Positions 16,423-24,737 of a DNA stretch of 64,000 nt are shown in pieces. The DNA lies in NCBI RefSeq assembly GCF_019083805.1, contig NZ_JAHRDV010000010.1:1-64000 (forward strand), in the 5' to 3' direction. Origin of the DNA: Acetobacter estunensis (GTDB taxonomy: Bacteria > Pseudomonadota > Alphaproteobacteria > Acetobacterales > Acetobacteraceae). Within the stretch, counting starts at the first letter, position 1. The number at the start of each line of letters is the position of its first letter. The position numbers were made by a program, and so were the translations under genes. The notes beneath the pieces are model-generated. The model made no database searches and was not told where the DNA came from. It was given only the letters and a program-made list of their open reading frames with translations.

Positions 16423-17043
16423 ATGACCTCACGAATGAGTGAAACGAAAGACCGTCCCTATCATCATGGCGATCTACGTCGCGCACTGATCGACACGGCG
16501 CTTACCATGTTGGTCGCAGATCAGAACTGGACCTTCACCCTGCGGGAAGTGGCGCGGCGCACGGGAGTCAGTCACGCAGCGCCTTACAAGCATTTTCGCG
16601 ACAGGGAAGAACTACTTCGGGAACTGGCTGGGATCGGTTTTGTCAGGCTTGGGAAGGCCATGACCGAGGCCATGTGCCCGGATCTTCCTTCCATACGCGC
16701 GCACTTCATGGCGGCGGCGCAGGCCTGTATCGAGTTTGCGTGTCAAAATCCCGGTCTTTATCGTCTGATGTTCAGTTCCGATGCCGACAAGACGATAGAT
16801 CCGCGTCTGCATGACACGGCCATGAGCACTTTTGGGATTCTTCTGGAGCTTCTGGAAAGGGGACAACGCGACGGAAGCTTCCGGCCGGTTGCCACCAACG
16901 CTTTGGCGGCGGCAAGCTGGGCGCAGGTGCACGGCCTAGCTATGCTGGCCATCAATGGTCAACTTCTTGAGGAAAAGGTCGGGCCAGCGCCGGTCCCTGC
17001 CGCGCTAGATATATTGCTGGATGGCATGTGCTGCACCGATTGA
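16423..17043 (+). CDS. TetR/AcrR-family transcriptional regulator
   Basis: The N-terminal helix-turn-helix is of the PYHHGDLRRALI type, with FTLREVARRTGVSHAAPYKHFRDREEL as recognition helix region. The C-terminal ligand domain contains NPGLYRLMFSSD, typical of the WHG/TetR_C group. It most likely represses itself and the divergent aldehyde dehydrogenase through the two GTTT-N7-AAAC sites. ATGs at 16423 and 16435 are both possible; neither has a clear ribosome-binding site, and the longest frame would read through the operator. Confidence 0.9.
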   Translation: MTSRMSETKDRPYHHGDLRRALIDTALTMLVADQNWTFTLREVARRTGVSHAAPYKHFRDREELLRELAGIGFVRLGKAMTEAMCPDLPSIRAHFMAAAQACIEFACQNPGLYRLMFSSDADKTIDPRLHDTAMSTFGILLELLERGQRDGSFRPVATNALAAASWAQVHGLAMLAINGQLLEEKVGPAPVPAALDILLDGMCCTD

Positions 17044-17246
17044 TTGGGCCACCGCACGACGTCCGCTTTTCGGAACTGGTCGAACGACTCTCCGAATGGC
17101 GAAAGGTCTTCGAACCCTATCACCTTTACTATCCAGACCGACAACAACACTCATCGCCGCATTACGGACCTCAATACAGAAGTAGTGCCTGCTTTTGAGA
17201 TACCCAACATTCGCAAGCATTGTCTGACATGAAGGCGAAGCCAGCC

Positions 17247-19322
17247 CTACTTCCGCCCTACCAACACCGCCCGCACCAACCCGATCTGCTCCGACGGGCA
17301 GCATACATAACTCCCCGGTCCGTCCGCCAACGGCCACGCCACCAGCCCGATATCGGCATAAATCGGCAGGAACGTCGCCCCCGTGCGCCAGAACACGGGC
17401 TGCAACCCTTCCTGCATCGCCAGATCGCGCAAGCGCCAGATAGCCGAAGCGCAATCCACATCGTCCCCGGCGGGATCACCCAGTCCGACCAGCAACATGC
17501 CCCGGCGACGGAACGGAATCACCGCCGTCCCGGCTTCGCCCGCCACCACGCCATCCACAACTGTGCCCGGCAGGCGCGGCAGTGCGTGATCGTGCGCATG
17601 ATACCAGTTCGCCGTCTTGTCATTCCAAGACCGCACCACCACACGACCGGGCCGCGCCAGACGGGCGATCACCACCACAGACAACAACACCGCCAGCAAC
17701 ATAACCCAGCGCGCGTGGCTGCCCTCGGGCACCAGCAGATCCCACCATCCGTCCGCGCCTTCGCGGTGCGTGGCGATCACCACAGCGCAACCGATCAGCA
17801 GCAGCAAGGAAAGCAGCGTGGAGAACGACAGTGGCTCGCTCAACAAACGCGCGTGACGGTAATAACAGCGACGGAATGGCGCGATCAGAAAAGCCGAGAA
17901 GGCCAGTACCGCCGGCACCGGCAGCGCATTGCCACGCAGAAAGCTCAGTGCCGCAGACGCCACCAGAAGTGATAGCGTCGCTCCCCACGCCAGCGTCACG
18001 CGCTGCGACAGCCCCACGGCCAGTGCGATCAGCACCGCACCCACCAGCGTCAGCACATAATCGCCCACATAATGCGCGGCCAGAACCGTCACGCGGGACG
18101 CGCCGTCCGGCACCACGATCGGATTGATGAGCGGCAGAATCATCAGCAGCACGCCGCACATGGACACCGTGCCGGTGGACACACCCACGGAGAAATCCGC
18201 CTCGCTCTCGCGCACCGCCAGACTTGGGCGACGCTCACGCACTTCATCGCTTTCGCACGACTTGCCTTTTTTACGCGCCAGCACTGCGTCCCCACGCAGA
18301 AACAGCTCGTGCGCCGCGAACATGCCGCCCGCGAGAAAAAGCGGAACGATGTAGTAAAACAGACGGAAAACAAGGATCACGCCGATGATCTGCGCTTTTG
18401 GCATGTACGGCCCGAGAGCCAGCAGCATGGCACTGTCGAACACACCCAGCCCGCCCGGCACACTCGCCACCAACCCCGCTGTGTAGGACGCGATGTAGAT
18501 GGCAAGGAACGACGGATAATCCACCGTATCTGGCGGCAGCAGCACCCACGCGATGGCGGCCGTCGCTGCCATATCGGCCGCCGACACCACGGTCTGCGCG
18601 ATGGCCATGGGCGCGGAGGGCAGTTCCACCATCTTGCCCCGGAAGGTAAACTCGCGCCATTTCAGGCCCGCCAGAATATAGGCCAGCACACCCAGCCAGA
18701 GCGCGATCCCCACGCCCGCCACGACCGGCGCGGGCACATGACCGCCCAGCCCCGGCACGGCTCCCGGCTCGATCAGCAGCACACTGCCAATCAGAACCGC
18801 AGCCCCCAGAAGATAGGTGACGGAACAAAACGCGATGATATGCGCGATGGCGAACGGCGGCAGGCCCCAGTTGCGATAGAGCCGAAACCGCACCGCCGCG
18901 CCGGAGACAGCGGAAAAGCCGAGATTGTGCGACAGCACATAGGAGCAGAAGGCGGCGAACGCCGTGCGCAACCACGAAATTTGTGGATGCCCCACCTGAA
19001 TGACCGCAAGCCGGTCATAGAAGGACAGGATGAAGTAGGACAGGAACGTGCAGCCCACGCCCGCCAGCAACGCCGTGTCGGGAATACTGGCAAGAGCAGT
19101 ACGGATGTCCGCCATGCTGAGCGAGTGCAGTTCGCGCCGCACCACCACGATGGCCGCGATCATCAGCAGCAGACCAAGGAGATGCGGCGCGTGCCGGAGC
19201 CAACGCTTCCATCCTCTGGGGCGCTCCTTGAGAGCCGGATCGCCCGACTGATCCGCCCGGGCGGTCAGTTCCGTGTCATCGGGCGGCAGCGCGAGGCGCT
19301 CGTCCTCAGGCAGGCGGATCAT
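17247..19322 (-). CDS. MprF-like membrane protein with shortened synthase domain
   Basis: The protein follows the MprF plan: an N-terminal flippase-like domain of about eight membrane helices (residues 40-335, with SYVLSHNLGFSAVSGAAVRFRLY and SVPGGLGVFDS motifs), a linker, about six more helices (385-530) and a cytosolic part. Full MprF adds lysine from Lys-tRNA to phosphatidylglycerol and flips it, and is usually about 850 residues. Here the cytosolic part stops at residue 691, soon after the AIWRLRDLA...PVFWRT...YADIGL motif. The second GNAT lobe, which carries the transferase function, is therefore missing. No continuation is visible in any frame downstream. It follows lysK by 22 bases, suggesting an operon. 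Confidence 0.85.
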   Translation of the reverse strand: MIRLPEDERLALPPDDTELTARADQSGDPALKERPRGWKRWLRHAPHLLGLLLMIAAIVVVRRELHSLSMADIRTALASIPDTALLAGVGCTFLSYFILSFYDRLAVIQVGHPQISWLRTAFAAFCSYVLSHNLGFSAVSGAAVRFRLYRNWGLPPFAIAHIIAFCSVTYLLGAAVLIGSVLLIEPGAVPGLGGHVPAPVVAGVGIALWLGVLAYILAGLKWREFTFRGKMVELPSAPMAIAQTVVSAADMAATAAIAWVLLPPDTVDYPSFLAIYIASYTAGLVASVPGGLGVFDSAMLLALGPYMPKAQIIGVILVFRLFYYIVPLFLAGGMFAAHELFLRGDAVLARKKGKSCESDEVRERRPSLAVRESEADFSVGVSTGTVSMCGVLLMILPLINPIVVPDGASRVTVLAAHYVGDYVLTLVGAVLIALAVGLSQRVTLAWGATLSLLVASAALSFLRGNALPVPAVLAFSAFLIAPFRRCYYRHARLLSEPLSFSTLLSLLLLIGCAVVIATHREGADGWWDLLVPEGSHARWVMLLAVLLSVVVIARLARPGRVVVRSWNDKTANWYHAHDHALPRLPGTVVDGVVAGEAGTAVIPFRRRGMLLVGLGDPAGDDVDCASAIWRLRDLAMQEGLQPVFWRTGATFLPIYADIGLVAWPLADGPGSYVCCPSEQIGLVRAVLVGRK

Positions 19323-19344
19323 CGAGCCGTCTCCGCACCGACGC

Positions 19345-21000
19345 TCAGGCCTCGGCGCTCCGCACCAGCGCGGCCTCGATCAGCGCAATGGTGCCGCGCA
19401 CGCCATAAAGCGCAATGAACCCACCGAAGCGCGGCCCTTCGCTTTGCCCCAGAAGCACTTCGTACAGACAGGTGAACCAGCTCCGCAGCGGCTCGAACTG
19501 GTGACGTTTGCCAATCTCGAAGACAAGATTCTGGAGCGTCTCCGCGTCTGGAGCCTCGTCCTCGTACATCCGCAGCGAATTGGCCAGATCGACGAGGGCC
19601 GCATGTTCCTTCTCGTCCGGCAGACGATAGCTTTTCGCCGGGCGCACGAAGTCCGCGTAGAAGGTGATGGCGCGTTCCACCAACGTGGCGAGCATCGGAT
19701 GCGTCTCAGGTGAGACGTCCGCATCGTAGCGATGGATGAAGCCCCACAACACGTCCGGCGTCTCGGCATTGGCCACGCTGGCGAGATTGAGCAGCATGGC
19801 GAACGACAGCGGACTGCCCGCATGATCGGGAATGTGGCCACCATGGATAAACCACGCCGGATTGGCGCACAGGGCGAGACGATCCGCATCCAGTGTCGCG
19901 TCTTCCGCGCCCGTGGACACGCGCGCCTGAAGGGCCGCTGCCTTGTCCGCATGCGCGAGATATTCATCCGCCGCTTTCGGGATCACATCAAAGAACAGAC
20001 GCTTGGCCCGCTGCGGCTGATTGAACATGAACTGCCCAAGGCTTTCAGGCGGGGCGTAACGCAGCCACTCCTCAACGGACAGACCGTTACCTTTGGACTT
20101 GGAAATCTTCTGCCCATGCTCATCGAGGAACAGTTCATAGGTCAGGCCGGCTGGCGGAGCAGAACCGAGAATACGGCAGATCTTGCCCGACAAACGCACG
20201 CTGTCGATCAGATCCTTGCCCGACATTTCATAATCCACGCCCAGCGCGTACCAGCGCATGGCCCAGTCGGCTTTCCACTGCATCTTGGCCGCGCCACCCG
20301 TCACCGGCGTCTCGAAGCGTTTGCCGTTTTCATCGGTCCACGACACCGTGCCCGCCACCGGGTCCACCTTGTCCATCCGCACCTGCATGACATTGCCGGT
20401 CTCGGGATGAATGGGCAGCACGGGGGAATAGGTCTCGCGCCGCTCCGCACCGAGCGTGGGCAGGATCACAGCCACGATCTCGTCATGCACCTCCAGCACG
20501 CGCTTGAGCGCCGCATCGAAGCGCCCCGAGGTGTAATATTCGGTGGAAGAGGCAAACTCGTAATCGAAGCCAAAACCATCGAGGAAAGAGCGCAGGCGCG
20601 CGTTGTTGTGGGCGGCAAAGGAATCATACTTGCCGAACGGATCGGGCACGCGCGTCAGTGGCTTGCCGATGAACTGCTCCAACATCTCGCGGTTCGGCAC
20701 GTTGTCCGGCACTTTGCGCAGCGCGTCCATGTCATCCGAAAAGGCCAGCAGGCGCGAGGGACGCCCCGTCAGCGCGGTGTAAGCCTGTCGCACCCAGCTC
20801 GTGCGCGCCACTTCTCCGAAAGTGCCGATATGCGGCAGACCGGAGGGGCCATATCCCGTCTCCAGCAGCGCCGGGCGCTCGTCGCCCTTTTTCGCAACAT
20901 GGTCGGCAAGTTTTCGGGCTTCCTCGAACGGCCACGCCTTGGGCGCACTACCGGCCGGAAGGAGGGAACGGACTGCGGAATTGGCACTGTTCTCGGACAT
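19345..21000 (-). CDS. lysK: Lysyl-tRNA synthetase, class I
   Basis: LysK charges tRNA-Lys. It is the class I form, unrelated to the common class II LysS: the HIGH-like motif is GPSGLPHIGTF near residue 51, and KISKSKGNGLS is the KMSKS motif near residue 300. Class I LysRS is found in archaea and several alphaproteobacteria. Length of 551 residues is normal. The ATG at 21000 is divergent from the Do protease. The downstream MprF-like gene would use the product Lys-tRNA if it were a complete synthase. Confidence 0.95.
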   Translation of the reverse strand: MSENSANSAVRSLLPAGSAPKAWPFEEARKLADHVAKKGDERPALLETGYGPSGLPHIGTFGEVARTSWVRQAYTALTGRPSRLLAFSDDMDALRKVPDNVPNREMLEQFIGKPLTRVPDPFGKYDSFAAHNNARLRSFLDGFGFDYEFASSTEYYTSGRFDAALKRVLEVHDEIVAVILPTLGAERRETYSPVLPIHPETGNVMQVRMDKVDPVAGTVSWTDENGKRFETPVTGGAAKMQWKADWAMRWYALGVDYEMSGKDLIDSVRLSGKICRILGSAPPAGLTYELFLDEHGQKISKSKGNGLSVEEWLRYAPPESLGQFMFNQPQRAKRLFFDVIPKAADEYLAHADKAAALQARVSTGAEDATLDADRLALCANPAWFIHGGHIPDHAGSPLSFAMLLNLASVANAETPDVLWGFIHRYDADVSPETHPMLATLVERAITFYADFVRPAKSYRLPDEKEHAALVDLANSLRMYEDEAPDAETLQNLVFEIGKRHQFEPLRSWFTCLYEVLLGQSEGPRFGGFIALYGVRGTIALIEAALVRSAEA

Positions 21001-21144
21001 GGTGGCGGAAGCTAGGAAGACGCGCGCGTCCGGTCAATGCAAATCACGCGCTGTTACATACACCGCCGGACTGTAACGGCACGAACGGGTGAGCTATGGG
21101 TGAGAGAACGACTCGCCGCTCCAGACTGAAAAGCCCCATTGTTC

Positions 21145-22707
21145 ATGCGCGTTTCCGGCCCTTCCCGTCCGCTCTTTCTCTCCCTCGGCCTTGCCTGCGC
21201 ATTATGCGCCGGCACCATGCTTTCGCCAGCATGCGCCGAACCACAGCCCTCCCCCGCGACGGCTCCCATGCCATCTGTCACCACCAACGCGCAGGGGGTG
21301 CCCGACAGCTTTGCCGACCTTGCGGACCGGCTTCTGCCCGCCGTTGTCAACGTCTCCACCCAGCAGACGCTCAAGGGCGACTCCGATGAAGACGAGGATG
21401 AGGACGAAGGCGGACAGACCCCGCAGGTGCCGCAGTTTCCGCCCGGCTCCCCGTTCGAGAAGTTCTTCCATGACTTCATGAACCGCAAAACCGCCCCCAA
21501 CGCGCCGCCCCGCCGGATGCAGGCGCTGGGTTCGGGCTTCATCATCGACCCCGAGGGCTACGTGGTGACCAATAACCACGTCATCCGCCATGCCGACCGC
21601 GTCACCGTCACCCTGCAGGACAACACCACCCTGCCGGCAAAAGTCATCGGTCACGATGACCGCACCGATCTCGCCCTGCTCAAGGTCAGCGCGCCCAAGC
21701 CGCTTCCCTTCGTTGCATTCGGCGACAGCGACACGGCCCGCGTGGGCAACTGGGTGCTGGCCATCGGCAACCCGTTCGGTCTTTCCGGCACCGTCACGGC
21801 GGGCATCGTGTCCTCGCGCGGGCGCAATATCGACCAGGGGCCGTATGACGATTTCATCCAGACGGACGCCCCCATCAACAAGGGCAACTCCGGCGGCCCG
21901 CTGTTCGACATGCACGGCGCGGTCATTGGCGTGAACACCGCCATTTACTCGCCCTCGGGCGGCTCGGTCGGCATCGGCTTTGCCATCCCCTCCAACGAGG
22001 CCCGGCGCGTTCTTGAGCAGCTTCGCAAGACCGGCCACGTCTCACGCGGATGGATCGGCGTGCGGATTCAGGCTGTCACGGCGGAAATCGCCGATGGGTT
22101 GGGCCTCAAACCCGCCAAGGGCGCGCTGGTCGCGGGCGTGGAACCCAAGGGACCAGCAGCGCAGGCGCAGCTCACAACGGGTGATGTCATCCAGCAACTC
22201 GACGGCAAGCCGATCGAAGGCCGTGCGTTGCCCCGCCTGATCGCGGATCTCCCGGTTGGATCGCAGGCGCATCTGAGTGTCTGGCGCAAGGGCAAGACCA
22301 TCGACGTGCCCATCACCATCGGCGCTCTACCTGAGCCAAAGGATGAAGCGCAGACGAGCAAATCCGCGCACCCGGATGCCGGTTCTGCTGAAAAATCCGT
22401 CGATCTCGGGCCGTTCGGATTCCGCGCCAGTTCCATCACGGACGCAACACGCCGCAAGTTCCGCCTGTCGGAAGATCAGAAAGGCGTGGTCATCACGGAC
22501 GTGGCCGAAGGCGGTCCCGCCATGGATCGTGGCCTTAAGCCCGGCGATGTCATCACTGAAGTGCAGCAGACGCCCGTGAGCACGCCCGCTCAATTGCGAC
22601 AGGGCATTGAGGCCGCACGCAAGGACAAACGCCACTCCGTGCTGCTGCTGGTCCACGACATGGACGGTCTTCGCTGGGTGCCCTTTCCGCTGGATAGCGA
22701 CCATTGA
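21145..22707 (+). CDS. Do-type periplasmic serine endoprotease (DegP/HtrA family)
   Basis: This envelope protease and chaperone degrades misfolded periplasmic proteins. A signal peptide ends near PACA. The catalytic triad is visible: His in TNNHVIRHAD (about 145), Asp in DDRTDLALLKV (about 175) and Ser in NKGNSGGPLF (about 249). Two PDZ domains follow (RGWIGVRIQAV onward and a second from about residue 415). An acidic run of Asp/Glu near residues 80-90 lies in the LA loop region. The frame opens with TTG at 21139; I use the ATG at 21145. Confidence 0.94.
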   Translation: MRVSGPSRPLFLSLGLACALCAGTMLSPACAEPQPSPATAPMPSVTTNAQGVPDSFADLADRLLPAVVNVSTQQTLKGDSDEDEDEDEGGQTPQVPQFPPGSPFEKFFHDFMNRKTAPNAPPRRMQALGSGFIIDPEGYVVTNNHVIRHADRVTVTLQDNTTLPAKVIGHDDRTDLALLKVSAPKPLPFVAFGDSDTARVGNWVLAIGNPFGLSGTVTAGIVSSRGRNIDQGPYDDFIQTDAPINKGNSGGPLFDMHGAVIGVNTAIYSPSGGSVGIGFAIPSNEARRVLEQLRKTGHVSRGWIGVRIQAVTAEIADGLGLKPAKGALVAGVEPKGPAAQAQLTTGDVIQQLDGKPIEGRALPRLIADLPVGSQAHLSVWRKGKTIDVPITIGALPEPKDEAQTSKSAHPDAGSAEKSVDLGPFGFRASSITDATRRKFRLSEDQKGVVITDVAEGGPAMDRGLKPGDVITEVQQTPVSTPAQLRQGIEAARKDKRHSVLLLVHDMDGLRWVPFPLDSDH

Positions 22708-22764
22708 CCTCCCACCTCACGATGTTATGCGCAGAAGGACAGGGCAGCAAAACAATGGGGGATC

Positions 22765-23127
22765 ATGATGTCGGCTGAGATACGTCTCACCCTGCGTATG
22801 GATGTGGACGGCCATCCGGCATTGGGGCACGGCAAGATCCGCCTGCTCGAACAGTTGGCGGAAAGCGGCTCCATTTCCGCCGCCGGCCGTGCCATGGGCA
22901 TGTCCTATCGTCGGGCGTGGCTGCTGATCGATGCGCTGAACAGCCAGTTCCGCACGCCTGTCGTGGAAACCAGGCCCGGCGGCGGCGGCGGCGCGCGTCT
23001 GACCGAAATGGGTAAGACCGTGATCCGCTGTTACCGACAGGCGGAGTATGACGCCCGCGCAGGCGCCCGCGCGCCACTGGACGAACTGGCGACCCTGCTC
23101 CGCCCTGAAAATGACGCAGCATCCTGA
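22765..23127 (+). CDS. ModE-like winged helix-turn-helix regulator without ligand domain
   Basis: The 120 residues cover the N-terminal DNA-binding domain of ModE/LysR type: LGHGKIRLLEQLAESGSISAAGRAMGMSYRRAWLLIDALN followed by the glycine-rich wing PGGGGGARLTEMG. The molybdate-binding TOBE/MOP domains of E. coli ModE are absent, as in many stand-alone ModE-like proteins. Tandem ATGs at 22765 and 22768 follow a GGGGG site. It lies directly upstream of opgD, which may reflect operon structure rather than regulation. Whether it senses molybdate is unknown. Confidence 0.85.
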   Translation: MMSAEIRLTLRMDVDGHPALGHGKIRLLEQLAESGSISAAGRAMGMSYRRAWLLIDALNSQFRTPVVETRPGGGGGARLTEMGKTVIRCYRQAEYDARAGARAPLDELATLLRPENDAAS

Positions 23128-23180
23128 CCACGATGCCGCATGACCCTTTTTCCAAGAACAGAGTCGGGAGAACACGAAGC

Positions 23181-24737
23181 GTGACACCCCCAGTCTTCCG
23201 CCGCGACCTCCTGCGTGCGGGCAGTGGCGCCGCCTTTGCCGCTCTTGCAACGGACTTCCTTGCTTCCCCCGCTCGTGCCGCCGAAGGGGCACCTGCAGCA
23301 CCCGCCTCCGTGCCGTTCGATCACGAAACCGTTACCCGCATGGCGCGCGAACTGGCTGCAAAGCCTTACAGTGCACCCGAGCAGTCGCTGCCCAAGGCGC
23401 TCGACAATCTGACATTCGATCAGTTCCGCTCCATCGAATACCGTCCGGATCAGGCCCTGTGGCACGGACAAAATCTCGCCTTTGACGTGGAGTTCTTCCA
23501 TCGTGGCTTCCTCTACCGTCCACGCATCGCGATTCATGAAGTCGTGGACGGCAAATCGACCGCCGTGCCCTACACTCCCGATCTCTTCAATTTCGGCGAT
23601 CCGATGCTCCGCGTGACCGATGATCTCGGTTTTGCCGGTTTGCGGCTGCGCTATGCCATCAACACGCCGGGGGTGATGGAGGAATGCGCAGTCTTCCTCG
23701 GCGCCTCCTATTTCCGCGCCGTCGCCAAAGGGCAGAATTACGGCCTGTCCGCACGCGGCTTCGCCGATGGCACGGGCGATCCCAAGGGCGAGGAGTTTGC
23801 GCTGTTCCGCGCCTTCTGGCTGGAAAAACCGCAGCCGGGCGTGGACTCGATCGTCATTCACGCGCTGCTCGACAGCCCCTCCCTTGCGGGTGCATTCCGC
23901 TTCACCATCCGCCCGGGCGACACCACCATCTTCGATGTGCAGTCAGCACTCTTTCCGCGCGTGAAGATCGAGCAGTCCGGCATCGCTCCCCTGACGGGCA
24001 TGTTCTATTTCGATGCCAACGACCGCAACCACATCGACGACTGGCGACCGGCGGCCCATGACAGCGAGGCGCTCCAGATCTGGACCGGCTCGGACCTCCA
24101 GCTTTACCGCCCGTTACGCAATCCGCTGGATCTTCAGTTCTCGGCCTTCACCGACATCTCCCCGCGCGGCTTCGGCCTGATGCAGCGTCGTCGGTCCTTC
24201 CACGATTTCGAAGATCTGGCCCTCGACTACGAAAAGCGTCCGTCCCTGTGGATCGAACCGATCGGGGACTGGGGCGCGGGCGCGGTCGATCTGGTGGAAA
24301 TCCCTACCCCCAACGAGGTGAACGACAACATCGTCTCGTTTTGGCGCCCCAAGGCGCCGCTTCAGGCCGGGCACGAATACACCTACACCTACCGCATGTA
24401 TTGGGGCTGGGACGTACCGTTCCCGACCGATCTCGCCCGTATCGGCGCAACCCGTGTGGGCGCCGTGACGGACCACAAGGACGGCCGGTTCTTTGCCATC
24501 GACTTCACCGGCGGCCCGGTGGCCGACAAGGGACAGGACGCGAAGTTCCACCTCATCCCCAATACGTCTGCAGGAACCATCCGAAATGTGGTGGTGGAAC
24601 CCAACCCCAATATCAACGGCTGGCGCACGACGTTCGAGTTCTATCCCGGTGACGCCAAGTTGGCCGAAATGAGCGTCGTGCTCGCCGATGAACAGGGACC
24701 CGTTTCGGAACAATGGATGTATCGTTGGACACCGTGA
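23181..24737 (+). CDS. opgD: Periplasmic glucan biosynthesis protein (OpgD/OpgG family)
   Basis: OpgG/OpgD proteins act in the periplasm in making osmoregulated glucans, shaping the backbone exported by OpgH. Motifs include the PYSAPEQSLPKALDNLTFDQFRSIEY-type N-terminal region (interrupted by family variation), FNFGDPML, and WYFDANDRNH-like MFYFDANDRNHIDDWRPA. The N-terminus FRRDLLRAGSGAAFAALATDF is a twin-arginine signal, as in OpgD rather than OpgG. I chose the GTG at 23181, which has a GGGAG site and places the Arg pair seven residues in; an ATG at 23133 would add 16 residues. The gene end overlaps opgH. Confidence 0.92.
   Translation: MTPPVFRRDLLRAGSGAAFAALATDFLASPARAAEGAPAAPASVPFDHETVTRMARELAAKPYSAPEQSLPKALDNLTFDQFRSIEYRPDQALWHGQNLAFDVEFFHRGFLYRPRIAIHEVVDGKSTAVPYTPDLFNFGDPMLRVTDDLGFAGLRLRYAINTPGVMEECAVFLGASYFRAVAKGQNYGLSARGFADGTGDPKGEEFALFRAFWLEKPQPGVDSIVIHALLDSPSLAGAFRFTIRPGDTTIFDVQSALFPRVKIEQSGIAPLTGMFYFDANDRNHIDDWRPAAHDSEALQIWTGSDLQLYRPLRNPLDLQFSAFTDISPRGFGLMQRRRSFHDFEDLALDYEKRPSLWIEPIGDWGAGAVDLVEIPTPNEVNDNIVSFWRPKAPLQAGHEYTYTYRMYWGWDVPFPTDLARIGATRVGAVTDHKDGRFFAIDFTGGPVADKGQDAKFHLIPNTSAGTIRNVVVEPNPNINGWRTTFEFYPGDAKLAEMSVVLADEQGPVSEQWMYRWTP

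Noticed and set aside
18072..19418. 448-codon frame opposite the MprF-like gene
   Set aside because: The composition (His, Gln and Arg rich) is typical of the antisense of a membrane protein gene, and it runs into the end of lysK.
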